Shown here one piece after another: positions 28,860 to 37,199 of a stretch of 64,000 nt of DNA. Position 1 is the first letter of the stretch, and every line of letters begins with the position of its first letter. The notes beneath the pieces were generated by a model that ran no database searches, was not told the DNA's origin, and was given only the letters and a program-made list of their open reading frames with translations. This DNA comes from Chloroflexota bacterium. Lineage in GTDB: Bacteria; Chloroflexota; Anaerolineae; Anaerolineales; Anaerolineaceae. A program made the translations under genes and the position numbers. The stretch covers positions 1 through 64,000 of the forward strand of contig SLTK01000013.1 in the NCBI GenBank assembly GCA_004347695.1. Direction: 5' to 3'.

Positions 28860-29777
28860 ATGGAATATAAAGATTACTACAAGATTCTTGGGGTTGATAA
28901 AAAGGCCAGTGAAGATGACGTCAAGAAGGCCTACCGTAAGTTGGCCATGAAACTGCATCCCGACCGTAACCCCGGGAATAAAGCCGCTGAGGAAAAATTC
29001 AAAGAAATCAACGAGGCCTATGAGGTTTTGCGCGACAAAGAGAAACGGGCGCGCTATGACCAGTTGGGTGACTCGTATCAACGCTGGCAGCAAACGGGTG
29101 GAGCGCCCGGCAACTTCAACTGGGAACAATGGTACACCGGTGCTCCCCGCGGCCGAACAACCCAGGTGGATATGGATGACCTGTTTGGCGGGCTGGGCGG
29201 TTTTTCCGACTTCTTCAGTTCCATTTTCGGTGGTATGCCGGGAACAGGAACCCGTCAAACGGCCCGCCGCACCCGGCAGCCTGTTTCTTATGAACAACCC
29301 GTGCAGATTACACTGGAAGAGGCCTATAAAGGCGCGGCCAGGGCCTTACAGATCGACGGACGGCGTCTGGAGGGGAAAATCCCGCCGGGAGCAAAGACGG
29401 GTACCCGGGTTCGCCTGGGAGGCATGGGTCCTGCTGGCGCAGACGGTCAAAAAAGTGACATCTATCTGGTGATCGAGGTCGCACCCGATGTGCGTTTTGA
29501 ACGCAAGGGTAACGACCTGTACAGCGAAGTGACGGTTGACCTGTATACCGCCGTACTGGGCGGGCAGGTGCGGGTTCCGACCATGACGAGCGATGTGGTA
29601 CTGACCATTCCTGCCGGGACACAGCCCGGCCAAAAAATTCGCCTGTCAGGCAGAGGCATGCCTGAACTGCGCAATCCGCAGGCTTTTGGCGATCTGTACG
29701 TTACGGTTAAAGTTCAGCTTCCACGGCAGCTCTCGACAAAACAACGCGAATTATTCGAGCAGCTTCGCAAAGGTTAA
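28860..29777 (+). CDS. DnaJ-like co-chaperone (CbpA type)
   Basis: The 305-residue protein opens with a J-domain ([15 protein letters not shown], with HPD in KLHPDRNPG, residues about 3-68), a Gly/Phe-rich linker, and the two-part DnaJ C-terminal substrate-binding domain (from about 145). The zinc-finger repeats of full DnaJ are absent, so it is of the CbpA class and stimulates DnaK ATPase. ATG 28860 is used: no Shine-Dalgarno exists, but the -10 box position explains this as a leaderless start. It is followed 36 bases later by an HtrA-like protease and then a baeRF-family gene on the same strand. Confidence 0.92.
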   Translation: MEYKDYYKILGVDKKASEDDVKKAYRKLAMKLHPDRNPGNKAAEEKFKEINEAYEVLRDKEKRARYDQLGDSYQRWQQTGGAPGNFNWEQWYTGAPRGRTTQVDMDDLFGGLGGFSDFFSSIFGGMPGTGTRQTARRTRQPVSYEQPVQITLEEAYKGAARALQIDGRRLEGKIPPGAKTGTRVRLGGMGPAGADGQKSDIYLVIEVAPDVRFERKGNDLYSEVTVDLYTAVLGGQVRVPTMTSDVVLTIPAGTQPGQKIRLSGRGMPELRNPQAFGDLYVTVKVQLPRQLSTKQRELFEQLRKG

Positions 29778-29813
29778 CCATTGGATCCTATTTCGGTTGA
29801 ATGGACAAAGAAC

Positions 29814-31007
29814 ATGAACAAGAAAAAATTGCTGGTAGCTAGTCTAATAGTGGTATTGGTGCTTACAGCTTGCCGGTTCAGTTTTAATCTGCCTGGGATG
29901 TCCAGCAGCACCAACGTATCACCGACCCCGGTTGAACAGGTAGAATCAGCAGTGGTTGCCACTCCACCGGTGCCCACTCAAGCAGTGTTGACGCCGCTCA
30001 CGCCGCTTGATCTTGGCGAGCGGGATGCACTGCTGACCACTCTCTACAATGCGGTTTCACCCGGAGTGGTTTCGATTCTGGTGACGACTGCGGACGGCGG
30101 CGGCGTCGGCTCGGGTTTTGTATATCAAACCGGATATGTGGTCACCAATTACCATGTTGTTGAAGGGGAAACCGCATTGGAAATCGATTTTCCCTCCGGT
30201 TATAAAGCGCGCGGCACCGTAGTCGGCTCTGACCTGGATTCAGACCTGGCAGTCATCAAGGTCGATGCGCCGGATGAGGTCTTCGTGCCGCTCACCATGG
30301 GCGACTCGGATTCGATTGCAGTTGGCCAGACTGTGGTAGCCATTGGCAACCCGTTCCGGTTGTCCGGTACCATGACGGTCGGCATTGTTTCTGCCAAGGG
30401 CCGCACGCTGGATTCGTTGCGTCAGTCCGAAAGCGGAAATTTCTTCACCGCCGGCGATATCATTCAGACAGATGCTTCGATCAACCCCGGTAACTCGGGC
30501 GGACCGCTGCTCAACCTGAACGGTGAAGTGGTCGGCATTAACCGTGCAATCCGCACCACCGGCACCACCGCCACCGGCGATCCGGTCAATAGCGGCATCG
30601 GTTTTGCCATCTCGGGCAACATCGTCAAGCGTGTTGTACCTGTGCTCATCGAGAAGGGCTCGTATGATTATCCGTACCTTGGCATCACCTCGCGAGAGGA
30701 CCTGACCCTGGATATGATCGAAACCCTTGGCCTGGCGCGCCAGACGGGAGCATATGTGACCTCAGTTGCTCCGGGCAGCCCGGCAGATAAAGCCGGAATT
30801 ATCGGCGGCGTCACAGCCACAAGCTTTGCTGGTTTGCCTTCTGGCGGTGACCTGATTATCGCGGTCGATGGGAGACCCATCCACACTTTCAGTGAAATGT
30901 TGAGTTACTTGATTGCAAATAAAAGCCCTGGAGATAAAATAGACTTAACCGTTTTGCGCGGCACAGAAGAAAAGGAGGTAACCATTACTTTGGGCAAGCG
31001 GCCTTAG
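29814..31007 (+). CDS. HtrA/DegP-like serine protease lipoprotein with PDZ domain
   Basis: The protein of about 397 residues has a signal peptide with lipobox (VLTAC, Cys about 20), so it should be tethered outside the membrane. A Thr/Pro linker leads to the trypsin-like domain with the catalytic triad: His in VVTNYHVVEG, Asp in SDLDSDLAVIKVD, Ser in DASINPGNSGGPLLN. One PDZ domain (about 285-395) holds the YLGI carboxylate loop and GSPADKAGI. The start ATG 29814 gives a normal short n-region, and the TTG 33 bases upstream would extend it. Location after the co-chaperone gene suggests a quality-control operon. Confidence 0.92.
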   Translation: MNKKKLLVASLIVVLVLTACRFSFNLPGMSSSTNVSPTPVEQVESAVVATPPVPTQAVLTPLTPLDLGERDALLTTLYNAVSPGVVSILVTTADGGGVGSGFVYQTGYVVTNYHVVEGETALEIDFPSGYKARGTVVGSDLDSDLAVIKVDAPDEVFVPLTMGDSDSIAVGQTVVAIGNPFRLSGTMTVGIVSAKGRTLDSLRQSESGNFFTAGDIIQTDASINPGNSGGPLLNLNGEVVGINRAIRTTGTTATGDPVNSGIGFAISGNIVKRVVPVLIEKGSYDYPYLGITSREDLTLDMIETLGLARQTGAYVTSVAPGSPADKAGIIGGVTATSFAGLPSGGDLIIAVDGRPIHTFSEMLSYLIANKSPGDKIDLTVLRGTEEKEVTITLGKRP

Positions 31008-31055
31008 CCGACTGGCCGTTTGCATCAGTCTGGGCTTGTATGATAGGAGGTTGCC

Positions 31056-32156
31056 ATGTTGAATGAAAATGAACTGCGGGAATTGGCCAGGTTCATTGTG
31101 CCAGACCCCGTCGTAAGTCTGTACCTCAACACTGACTCCACCGCAGCAACCAAGGATACTTACAGACTGCGCTTGCGCAACTTACTCAAAGAGGTTGATC
31201 ATCCCCTGGATGTTGCTGCTATCAATAATTACTTCCAGACGGATTACGATTGGACCGGGCGCGGGGTAGCGGTATTTTCCTGCGCTCCGCAGAAATTCTT
31301 TCGCGCTTATCCGTTGGCATTACCCTTGCCGGACTTGATGCACGTCAGCGACCGCCCGAGCCTGGGCGTCCTGGCCCGATTGCTGGATAGTTTCGGCGGT
31401 TACGGCGTCATTCTGGTGGATAAACAAGGGGCGCGGGCGTTTTTATTCCACCTGGGCGTGCTGCAGGAACAGGAAGGTGTGTTTGGCGAGGCGGTAAAGC
31501 AGGTCAAACGCGGCGGCGCGTCAACCGTGGTTGGCGGCCGTAGCATGTTCGCCGGAGTCTCGCGCCATGTGGAAGAAGTCATCGAGCGCAATATGAAGGA
31601 ATCTGCTGCTTTTGCGGTCAGGTTTTTCGAAGACGCACACATCCGGCGCATTTTGATCGGCGGAACTGACGATAACATCGCCTTGTTTCGCGGGTTGCTG
31701 CCCAAAGCGTTTCAGAGTTTGGTGGTTGGCACTTTCCCCATGAGCATGAGCGCCAATCAAAGCGAGGTGTTAGCCAAAGCCATGCAAATTGGCCAGGAAG
31801 CTGATGAAAAACGCGAAAATACCATGGTCAACGACCTGATTACCCAATCTGCCCAGGGCACGGACGCGGTTATTGGACTGGATAACACACTGGATGCCGC
31901 TAACACGGACCGGATAAATACTTTAGTCGTACTGCAGGGTTATCAACAGCCGGCATATCGGTGTAAAAACTGTTCGTATCTGACCCCGCGGCCGCACCGC
32001 ACTTGCGCGAATTGCGGCGGTGAAATGTACCAGATCCCGGATGTGATCGATGTGGCGGTCAGCCGGACGCTGCGCAAGGGCGGCAATGTGGAAGTGATCC
32101 GCGCTCACCCGCAGTTGGACAAAGCCGGGAAGCTCGGCGCTTTTTTGCGGTTCTGA
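31056..32156 (+). CDS. bacterial eRF1-like (baeRF) protein with C-terminal zinc ribbon
   Basis: The 366-residue cytoplasmic protein has an N-terminal domain with VVSLYLNTDS, a central RNase H-like domain of archaeo-eukaryotic release-factor type (YGVILVDKQGARAFLF, then GGASTVVGGRSMFAGVSRHVE, which aligns with the GGQSxxRFxR stretch of eRF1-like proteins), and a late IRRILIGGTDDN. A four-Cys zinc ribbon (CKNC and CANC, about 302-322) closes the protein. Such families are predicted to act on stalled ribosomes or peptidyl-tRNA. A good ribosome-binding site (ATAGGAGG) precedes ATG 31056, 48 bases after the protease gene. Confidence 0.78.
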   Translation: MLNENELRELARFIVPDPVVSLYLNTDSTAATKDTYRLRLRNLLKEVDHPLDVAAINNYFQTDYDWTGRGVAVFSCAPQKFFRAYPLALPLPDLMHVSDRPSLGVLARLLDSFGGYGVILVDKQGARAFLFHLGVLQEQEGVFGEAVKQVKRGGASTVVGGRSMFAGVSRHVEEVIERNMKESAAFAVRFFEDAHIRRILIGGTDDNIALFRGLLPKAFQSLVVGTFPMSMSANQSEVLAKAMQIGQEADEKRENTMVNDLITQSAQGTDAVIGLDNTLDAANTDRINTLVVLQGYQQPAYRCKNCSYLTPRPHRTCANCGGEMYQIPDVIDVAVSRTLRKGGNVEVIRAHPQLDKAGKLGAFLRF

Positions 32157-32174
32157 CAATCAGGGGTTAACGAC

Positions 32175-32206
32175 AAAACGGGCGGCACTTTACCGCCCGT
32201 TTTGAT
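32175..32206 (+). terminator. terminator of the chaperone-protease-baeRF cluster
   Basis: AAAACGGGCGG (32175-32185) pairs with CCGCCCGTTTT (32193-32203). With A- and T-tracts on both sides it could work in either direction. Confidence 0.85.
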
Positions 32207-32288
32207 TATGAATGCAGTTAATCGCCTTTGTGGTAGATATTGTCTTGATATTGATCGGTTAGTTTTCTGGACACTCAATTAAGACAAA

Positions 32289-32419
32289 CCCGCCCCAAGA
32301 CTGGGGCGGGATGGGTGGGGTTGATAACCTTATGACAAACAGGAACCAATCAGATCAAGATACTAGGGGCACGGGGATTGCTGAATAGCAGCGAAACGCG
32401 CCTAATCCCCGTGCCCCTA
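32289..32419. repeat. two perfect palindromes in the 290-base gap
   Basis: CCCGCCCC (32289-32296) pairs with GGGGCGGG (32303-32310). Further on, TAGGGGCACGGGGATT (32364-32379) is the exact complement of AATCCCCGTGCCCCTA (32404-32419) around a 24-base loop. The second resembles short palindromic intergenic elements with TAGGGGCACGG ends. No T-tract follows, so neither looks like a simple terminator. Confidence 0.6.
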
Positions 32420-32448
32420 CTCATGTACGTAAAGGTTTAACTTATTCG

Positions 32449-33066
32449 TTACCGGCTCTCCAACCGCAACAAGTTTTCGCTCAAAGTACGCAGCTCGTCG
32501 AGCGCTTTGGCCGAATCGGTGTCGATGGCGGTCCGGATGCCCGTCATGCGATCTTCCAGGGCTTTGGCCGTCTCCTGATCCTCGATCAACGGCAGCAGGG
32601 CGTTCATATTCTCGGCAACGGCGCTGACTTCCTGCCGCGCGGTCAACAGATCGCGCGTGACCAGCGCCAGACGAGCGTAAGCGACGTTGGCCTCCACCCG
32701 CGCCAGCGCCCGGTTGTAGCGCGCCGCCTTCAGCTCGGCGGTGGCGGCGCTCAGGTCGCTGGTAGTTTTATTCAGGTCGGATTCGGCGGTGGATAATTTC
32801 TCCTGGGCGGCGGCCAGGTCGCTTTTGACCTGGCGCAGTTCCTGGCCGGTTGGCAGGTAAAGCGCAAAGAAGGCAGCGCCGAAACCGACGACCAACGTTG
32901 CCAGCAGGATCAGCACCCACCGGCCGGCAGGATTGGTCCTGGCCGGTTCAGCAACAGCCGATGCTTCGGCATGGACGGGACCGGCGCCTTTACCTGGTTC
33001 AACCGGCTGGCTTTCGGCTGTCTGAGCGTCATCAGCATCCACTGGGGGAGTCGATTGATTTCCCAT
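32449..33066 (-). CDS. single-pass membrane protein with coiled coil
   Basis: The 205-residue protein has a polar Ala/Glu/Pro-rich N-terminus, one membrane span (WVLILLATLVVGFGAAFFAL, about 49-68), then a long heptad-patterned region (about 75-130) ending in a helical domain with repeated Ala/Leu. The C-terminal part is predicted to face outside. No catalytic motif is visible. Start ATG 33066 follows GAGGAAG, and the upstream ATG at 33078 overlaps that box. It stands 69 bases downstream of the rhomboid gene on the same strand. Function unknown. Confidence 0.75.
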   Translation of the reverse strand: MGNQSTPPVDADDAQTAESQPVEPGKGAGPVHAEASAVAEPARTNPAGRWVLILLATLVVGFGAAFFALYLPTGQELRQVKSDLAAAQEKLSTAESDLNKTTSDLSAATAELKAARYNRALARVEANVAYARLALVTRDLLTARQEVSAVAENMNALLPLIEDQETAKALEDRMTGIRTAIDTDSAKALDELRTLSENLLRLESR

Positions 33067-33134
33067 TGTCTTCCTCATTTTCTTTTTTTTCTAAAGATGG
33101 TTAGCTTGCCATGGCGTGAAACCGCGCCATGAGT

Positions 33135-33800
33135 TTAATCGAACCGGCTGCGCCCGGCGAAAACGACAGCCATCGCCAATCCAAAGACAAACCCACCGAT
33201 GTGTGCCCACCAGGCTATCCCGCCGGCGCTGGCGCCGGACTGCAGCACCATCGCTGACAATCCCGAGAATAGCTGTGAAACGAACCAGAATCCCAGATAA
33301 ATCCAGGCTGGAACCTGAATGAACCAGATCAAAATCAGCGGCACGAATGTGAGAACTTTGGCACCCGGGAAAAACAGGAAATAAGCCCCCAGCACGGCAG
33401 CGATTGCGCCGCTGGCTCCAACCGACGGAATGTTCGGCCCGGCGCCCAAAAACACTTGCAGCAGTCCGGCTGCCACCCCGCCAATCAGGTAAAACAAGAG
33501 GAAGCGTCCGGACCCAAGGCGATCCTCGACATTGTCGCCAAAAATGATCAGCGTCCACATATTACTGAGCAGGTGAAGCCAACTGCCGTGCAGGAACATG
33601 TGCGAGATCAGCGGCGTCCAGGATGCTGGATTGCCCATTGACAAATTGGCTGGCACCAGGCCGTAACTGCCGATCAGGTTTTCCAGCCCGGAGGGGGAGA
33701 GACTGGTCTCATACAGAAAGGCCAGGACATTGATCAGGATAATGCCCCAGGTGATAATGGAAAACCGCCGTGCGCGGATGGTATCTTTAATCGGGAACAT
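33135..33800 (-). CDS. rhomboid-family intramembrane serine protease
   Basis: The 221-residue protein has about six membrane helices and the rhomboid landmarks: SHMFLHGSWLHLLSNMWTL in the second helix region, the catalytic Ser in GASGAIAAVLGAYF, and the catalytic His in WWAHIGGFVFG. Rhomboids cut substrates within the membrane. Start ATG 33800 follows GGCGGAGG. The neighbouring single-pass coiled-coil protein is a conceivable substrate by proximity, but this is speculation. Confidence 0.92.
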   Translation of the reverse strand: MFPIKDTIRARRFSIITWGIILINVLAFLYETSLSPSGLENLIGSYGLVPANLSMGNPASWTPLISHMFLHGSWLHLLSNMWTLIIFGDNVEDRLGSGRFLLFYLIGGVAAGLLQVFLGAGPNIPSVGASGAIAAVLGAYFLFFPGAKVLTFVPLILIWFIQVPAWIYLGFWFVSQLFSGLSAMVLQSGASAGGIAWWAHIGGFVFGLAMAVVFAGRSRFD

Positions 33801-33851
33801 TAATCCTCCGCCAGGACAACATCAGGATGGGGATACAAGCCTTACGAATTA

Positions 33852-33864
33852 TTGTAACGCAGTT
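33852..33864. repeat. 13-bp direct repeat flanking the Asp-box lipoprotein gene (left copy)
   Basis: TTGTAACGCAGTT here is repeated exactly at 35573-35585 in the same orientation. The two copies enclose the AT-richer lipoprotein gene at 33970-35400. They may be traces of an insertion or recombination event. Confidence 0.4.
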
Positions 33865-33969
33865 TATGGCTGGACGATTATAGCGCGACTATGTGTGCAC
33901 GAATGAAAATAGTGGACAATACGGCGCCGAATATGCTTTGGTGACCAGGATTCCCCTGACGTTCATTAT

Positions 33970-35400
33970 CTATGGGGTCAGTTGTGGCGTAATCGGCTTC
34001 CATGTCTGCCCGCCATCCATGGTTGTATAAATATTCCTGGCATTATTGGAACGCCTATCTACATCACCGTACACAGAACCAGCCCAGGCAGGAGTAAATG
34101 CAAAACCAGTGTCTTCATCGACAAACTGAATCTGGCTTCCTAATGAAAGCGGACTGGTGGCGTCAATTTGGATCCAGGTATCTCCGCCGTCGGACGTCTG
34201 ATAAAGCTGCGTAAAGTTCGCTGGATTTGCATCATCCTTTCCGAGGAACCATCCCGCTTGAGTGTCTAAAAAATAGACTCCTCCGATCCTGGTCGGAGAA
34301 GGACGCGGAATCCATGTATGCCCACCATCGTGGGTAAAGTACAAATATTCTGCCATTGGCAGACCCGAATAGCTGCCAGGTGGGATAGTCACCTGAATAC
34401 GGGGGTAAATCCGCCGGGTTAGAACGCCATCCTGTGGTATAACAAACAGGGGTAGCGAAACAGTCGAAAACAACTCGTTTTGTGATATTTGGGTATCCAG
34501 GTTGGGTAAGTCAGATGGATTAGGCAATGTTTGCTTCTGCCAGGATATTCCCCCATCCTGCGTTAGAAAGAGCTCTCCATTTGAATAATAACCAATGGAA
34601 GCGGTTGCAAATGTCAACAATCTATCCCCATACGGATAATTACTATATCCCCATAAAGTATTTGGGTCATTCATCTGTGAATGTGTGTTCGTGTCATAAA
34701 TTGCAGACCAATGTATTCCGCTATCTTCAGTTGTATAGAGGGCGACACTGGACCTTCCCATGACTTCATCGCTCGTACCTGACATCCATCCGTGGTTTTG
34801 ATCCAGCATCACCAATTGGCTGACCCCCATCATGGGTGCCTGATTGAGTATCAATGTATCGCCATTTTGCCAGGTCTGCCCACCATCTATTGTGCGCCTG
34901 ATGGTAATCTCAGTGTCAGTGGAAGTGGGCATTAATGTTTTGCTGTAAATCGCGAAAGCCGTTTTTGCATCTAAAAATGCAACCTCCGGCAAATTGCCAT
35001 ACTCCGCAGGGGTCGGGGGAGAAACGTTTTTCCAGGTTTGACCGCCATCACCGGTTCTCAATATTTTCACATCTTGAAATTCTTGTGAAAGATAATCTAC
35101 GTGCAACGCCCACCCTGTTATCGCATCAAACATTTGTAATTTAGTGATCTTCAGGTCAGGTGACCTATGTTCAATGGTTGAATTCGTCGGCAGAAGTGAA
35201 GGAGTCAATAAAGGGGTTGAAGGAATTGGAGTATGAGTGGGCGGTTGAATAGTGGATGGACTTGCAGGCGAATTGGAAGTGGAATACGAGAGTGCAATGC
35301 GAGTTGGGGTTTTATTTCCTGGTGACATTTTCTCATCTGCACATCCCGCCAACAGAAGCAAAATTCCTGCGAAAAGGAGAAGCTTGTACTTGGCTGACAT
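33970..35400 (-). CDS. lipoprotein with Asp-box/Ycf48-like beta-propeller repeats
   Basis: The 476-residue protein has a lipobox (LLLLAGC, Cys about 20) and a Ser/Thr/Pro-rich stalk (about 30-90). At least six repeats of the Asp-box kind follow, including TGDGGQTWKN, TIDGGQTWQN, TEDSGIHWSA, TQDGGISWQK, THDGGHTWIP, TSDGGDTWIQ and TMDGGQTWKP, as in Ycf48-like or sialidase-type beta-propellers. No sialidase catalytic set is evident, so a binding or assembly role is more likely. ATG 35400 follows TTGGAG. Codon use and AT content differ from the flanking housekeeping genes, and 13-bp direct repeats surround it, which suggests recent arrival. Confidence 0.8.
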   Translation of the reverse strand: MSAKYKLLLFAGILLLLAGCADEKMSPGNKTPTRIALSYSTSNSPASPSTIQPPTHTPIPSTPLLTPSLLPTNSTIEHRSPDLKITKLQMFDAITGWALHVDYLSQEFQDVKILRTGDGGQTWKNVSPPTPAEYGNLPEVAFLDAKTAFAIYSKTLMPTSTDTEITIRRTIDGGQTWQNGDTLILNQAPMMGVSQLVMLDQNHGWMSGTSDEVMGRSSVALYTTEDSGIHWSAIYDTNTHSQMNDPNTLWGYSNYPYGDRLLTFATASIGYYSNGELFLTQDGGISWQKQTLPNPSDLPNLDTQISQNELFSTVSLPLFVIPQDGVLTRRIYPRIQVTIPPGSYSGLPMAEYLYFTHDGGHTWIPRPSPTRIGGVYFLDTQAGWFLGKDDANPANFTQLYQTSDGGDTWIQIDATSPLSLGSQIQFVDEDTGFAFTPAWAGSVYGDVDRRSNNARNIYTTMDGGQTWKPITPQLTP

Positions 35401-35572
35401 ATTCAAACTCCAATTGCCGACGCGTGTATGTTTTCAGTGGCTCAACGTGAGATGTTCTGTGAATTTGCCTGCCAATAAGTCAAAGCATGAGCCACAGATA
35501 ATGTATTTTGTGAGAAGATCGTTCTTCCGGCTGAACATCATCAGGGTGTCTCAATTGAACGAAGGGGATTAG

Positions 35573-35585
35573 TTGTAACGCAGTT
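35573..35585. repeat. 13-bp direct repeat (right copy)
   Basis: TTGTAACGCAGTT, identical to 33852-33864, lies 173 bases upstream of the Asp-box lipoprotein start codon. Confidence 0.4.
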
Positions 35586-35612
35586 GGTGTGTTAAGGTTT
35601 CTTGAAAAGACT

Positions 35613-35928
35613 TTACGGCGCAGGATAAGCTACCAGAGTTGGTGAAGGCGTGAGGTCGCCTACGCCTCCTGGTGCTGGATAGTCTGGCAATGGTGGATTA
35701 TAAGTTTTCGCTCAATAATAGAATATGAAGACTATCTTTTATTTGCTTTAGCCTAATGCTTATTCGAACTTTTATTGGTTTATTCGCTTGAATTGGGTGT
35801 TCAATTGTAATTGTGACGCACCCAATCTCATCGCAACCTTCCTCCGATAAATAGCCAGACGACTCCTGGTAACAACCCGCATTGAATAACAATAATGCGA
35901 TCGTGAAAATATATATTGCCTTATTCAT
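35613..35928 (-). pseudogene. decayed small lipoprotein, paralogue of the gene at 36350
   Basis: ATG 35928 follows a good GGAGGAAAGG. It encodes a signal peptide with lipobox (FNAGC), a paired-Cys motif (GCDEIGC) and a region resembling the intact paralogue at 36350 (which has CSDGIC). The frame stops at 35698. In the next frame the DNA continues with a Pro-rich tail ending in VAYPAP and a stop at 35615-35613, like the PAYP tail of the paralogue. The middle of about 80 residues is missing, so an internal deletion with frameshift is likely. A short lipoprotein of 76 residues may still be made. Confidence 0.6.
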
Positions 35929-36349
35929 ATCCTTTCCTCCCAAGTTTCACAAGGAAATGGCAACTGATCCGAATCTGGCAGGAGCAACTCAAATTATTAA
36001 ACCCGGTTACCTTATACTAAATCGATCAACAGGTAAGGTGTTCTCTGAAAGTAAAAAATCAATATCGATTTAGGTATTACTAACAAATGAACAAAAAAGA
36101 GCTTACACTGTATTATTATAGATAAAATATGTTACAAATAGCAATTTCCCGCAAGTTAAAATGGCGACGAAATGTCCTCTAAATCAGCAGGCTGGTTAGG
36201 ATCGTGTAATGTCACGGTCCTGGTAAATGATTCCTTGAAATCATCCACCGGAATTGTCAGTATAAATGTAGTTCCTGCAGCAGCCCGGATTTACCTGCCT
36301 ATTATTGAGAGGGACTAGCATTTTCGCAATGAACCTCAGGAGGAACGAA
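35929..36349. other. 421-base AT-rich intergenic stretch
   Basis: This gap lies between two divergent lipoprotein genes. It is AT-rich, with several TATTAT/TAAAAT-like boxes around 36110-36128, but none has a convincing -35 partner. I see no RNA gene or repeat. Confidence 0.5.
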
Positions 36350-36985
36350 ATGCGACGCTTCTTTTTATTTTCGCTTCTGCTGATTCTGTTATTGGCATCT
36401 TGTGCACCGGGTGGAAATACGGGAACATGTTCAGACGGGATTTGTGTCAAGATCCGTAGCGCTGGAGCAATTAAGAAGAAAACCTCCATTCCAATGGTGA
36501 TAAAAGTCAAAACGGATAAAGATCTACCTGAAACGAGGATTACTTTATCTGTATATCCAGGGGGAATCATTGAAGATGCAGCGGACAAAACCGATGTAGT
36601 ATCGAAAAAAAATGGGGCGGTAGCGGAAATTGCCTGGAAGAAAAACATGGGGGCCAGGCAAGAGATTACTATAACCCAAAACATTCGTTTTGAGGAACCC
36701 GGGGATTATTCTGTTATGGTAATGATCTTTGGCCACAATATAGATGTTCGAGATCTGGTGGTACTCAGAATTACGAACGAAGACGGAATAGAGTTTTTGG
36801 CCGATACGCCTCTACCACCCAGCACACAAGCGCCCTTGATCACCGTCACACCAGGCCCTTCCCCAACGTTTCTTCCTACCGAGACTTTACGCCCGTCTCC
36901 TTCTCCCGAGATTGTGGAGGCAACCCCCACCACCGAGCCAACGGATGAGCCCTTTTCGATGCCAACAATACCGGCTTATCCATAA
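36350..36985 (+). CDS. small lipoprotein with Thr/Pro-rich tail
   Basis: The 211-residue protein has a signal peptide and lipobox (LLASC, Cys about 17), a CSDGIC pair, a predicted beta-rich domain of about 120 residues, and a low-complexity tail rich in Thr, Pro and Ser (about 150-211) ending in PAYP. ATG 36350 follows a strong CAGGAGGAA box. The domain is unrecognised. The decayed neighbour at 35613-35928 is its paralogue in opposite orientation. Confidence 0.75.
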   Translation: MRRFFLFSLLLILLLASCAPGGNTGTCSDGICVKIRSAGAIKKKTSIPMVIKVKTDKDLPETRITLSVYPGGIIEDAADKTDVVSKKNGAVAEIAWKKNMGARQEITITQNIRFEEPGDYSVMVMIFGHNIDVRDLVVLRITNEDGIEFLADTPLPPSTQAPLITVTPGPSPTFLPTETLRPSPSPEIVEATPTTEPTDEPFSMPTIPAYP

Positions 36986-37004
36986 CCTTTTGTGGAGAGC
37001 ATGA

Positions 37005-37199
37005 AATGCGACCATCACGCAAGATCAGCCGTGGATCCTCTCCCCAATCGGTTTCATTTTAGGGATCCTTTACGCATTTATGATTATCTACGGGTTGGTG
37101 GCAGCCTGGCATTCGCTGGGTAATCCCGGCGAGAAAATTGTCCGAATCATCGGGATGAAAGAAGGAAGCAGAATCATAGTTTCCACTATCATCAACTAA
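37005..37199 (+). pseudogene. small membrane protein remnant without a valid start
   Basis: An open frame from 37005 to TAA 37197-37199 encodes a hydrophobic segment (ILSPIGFILGILYAFMIIYG) and a basic C-terminus but has no usable start codon. A ribosome-binding site (GGAGAG) and ATG at 37006 in another frame run into a stop after 17 codons. One base change in frame near 37030 would join the two. It lies 20 bases after the lipoprotein gene and its 3' end overlaps the convergent V4R gene. Confidence 0.35.
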
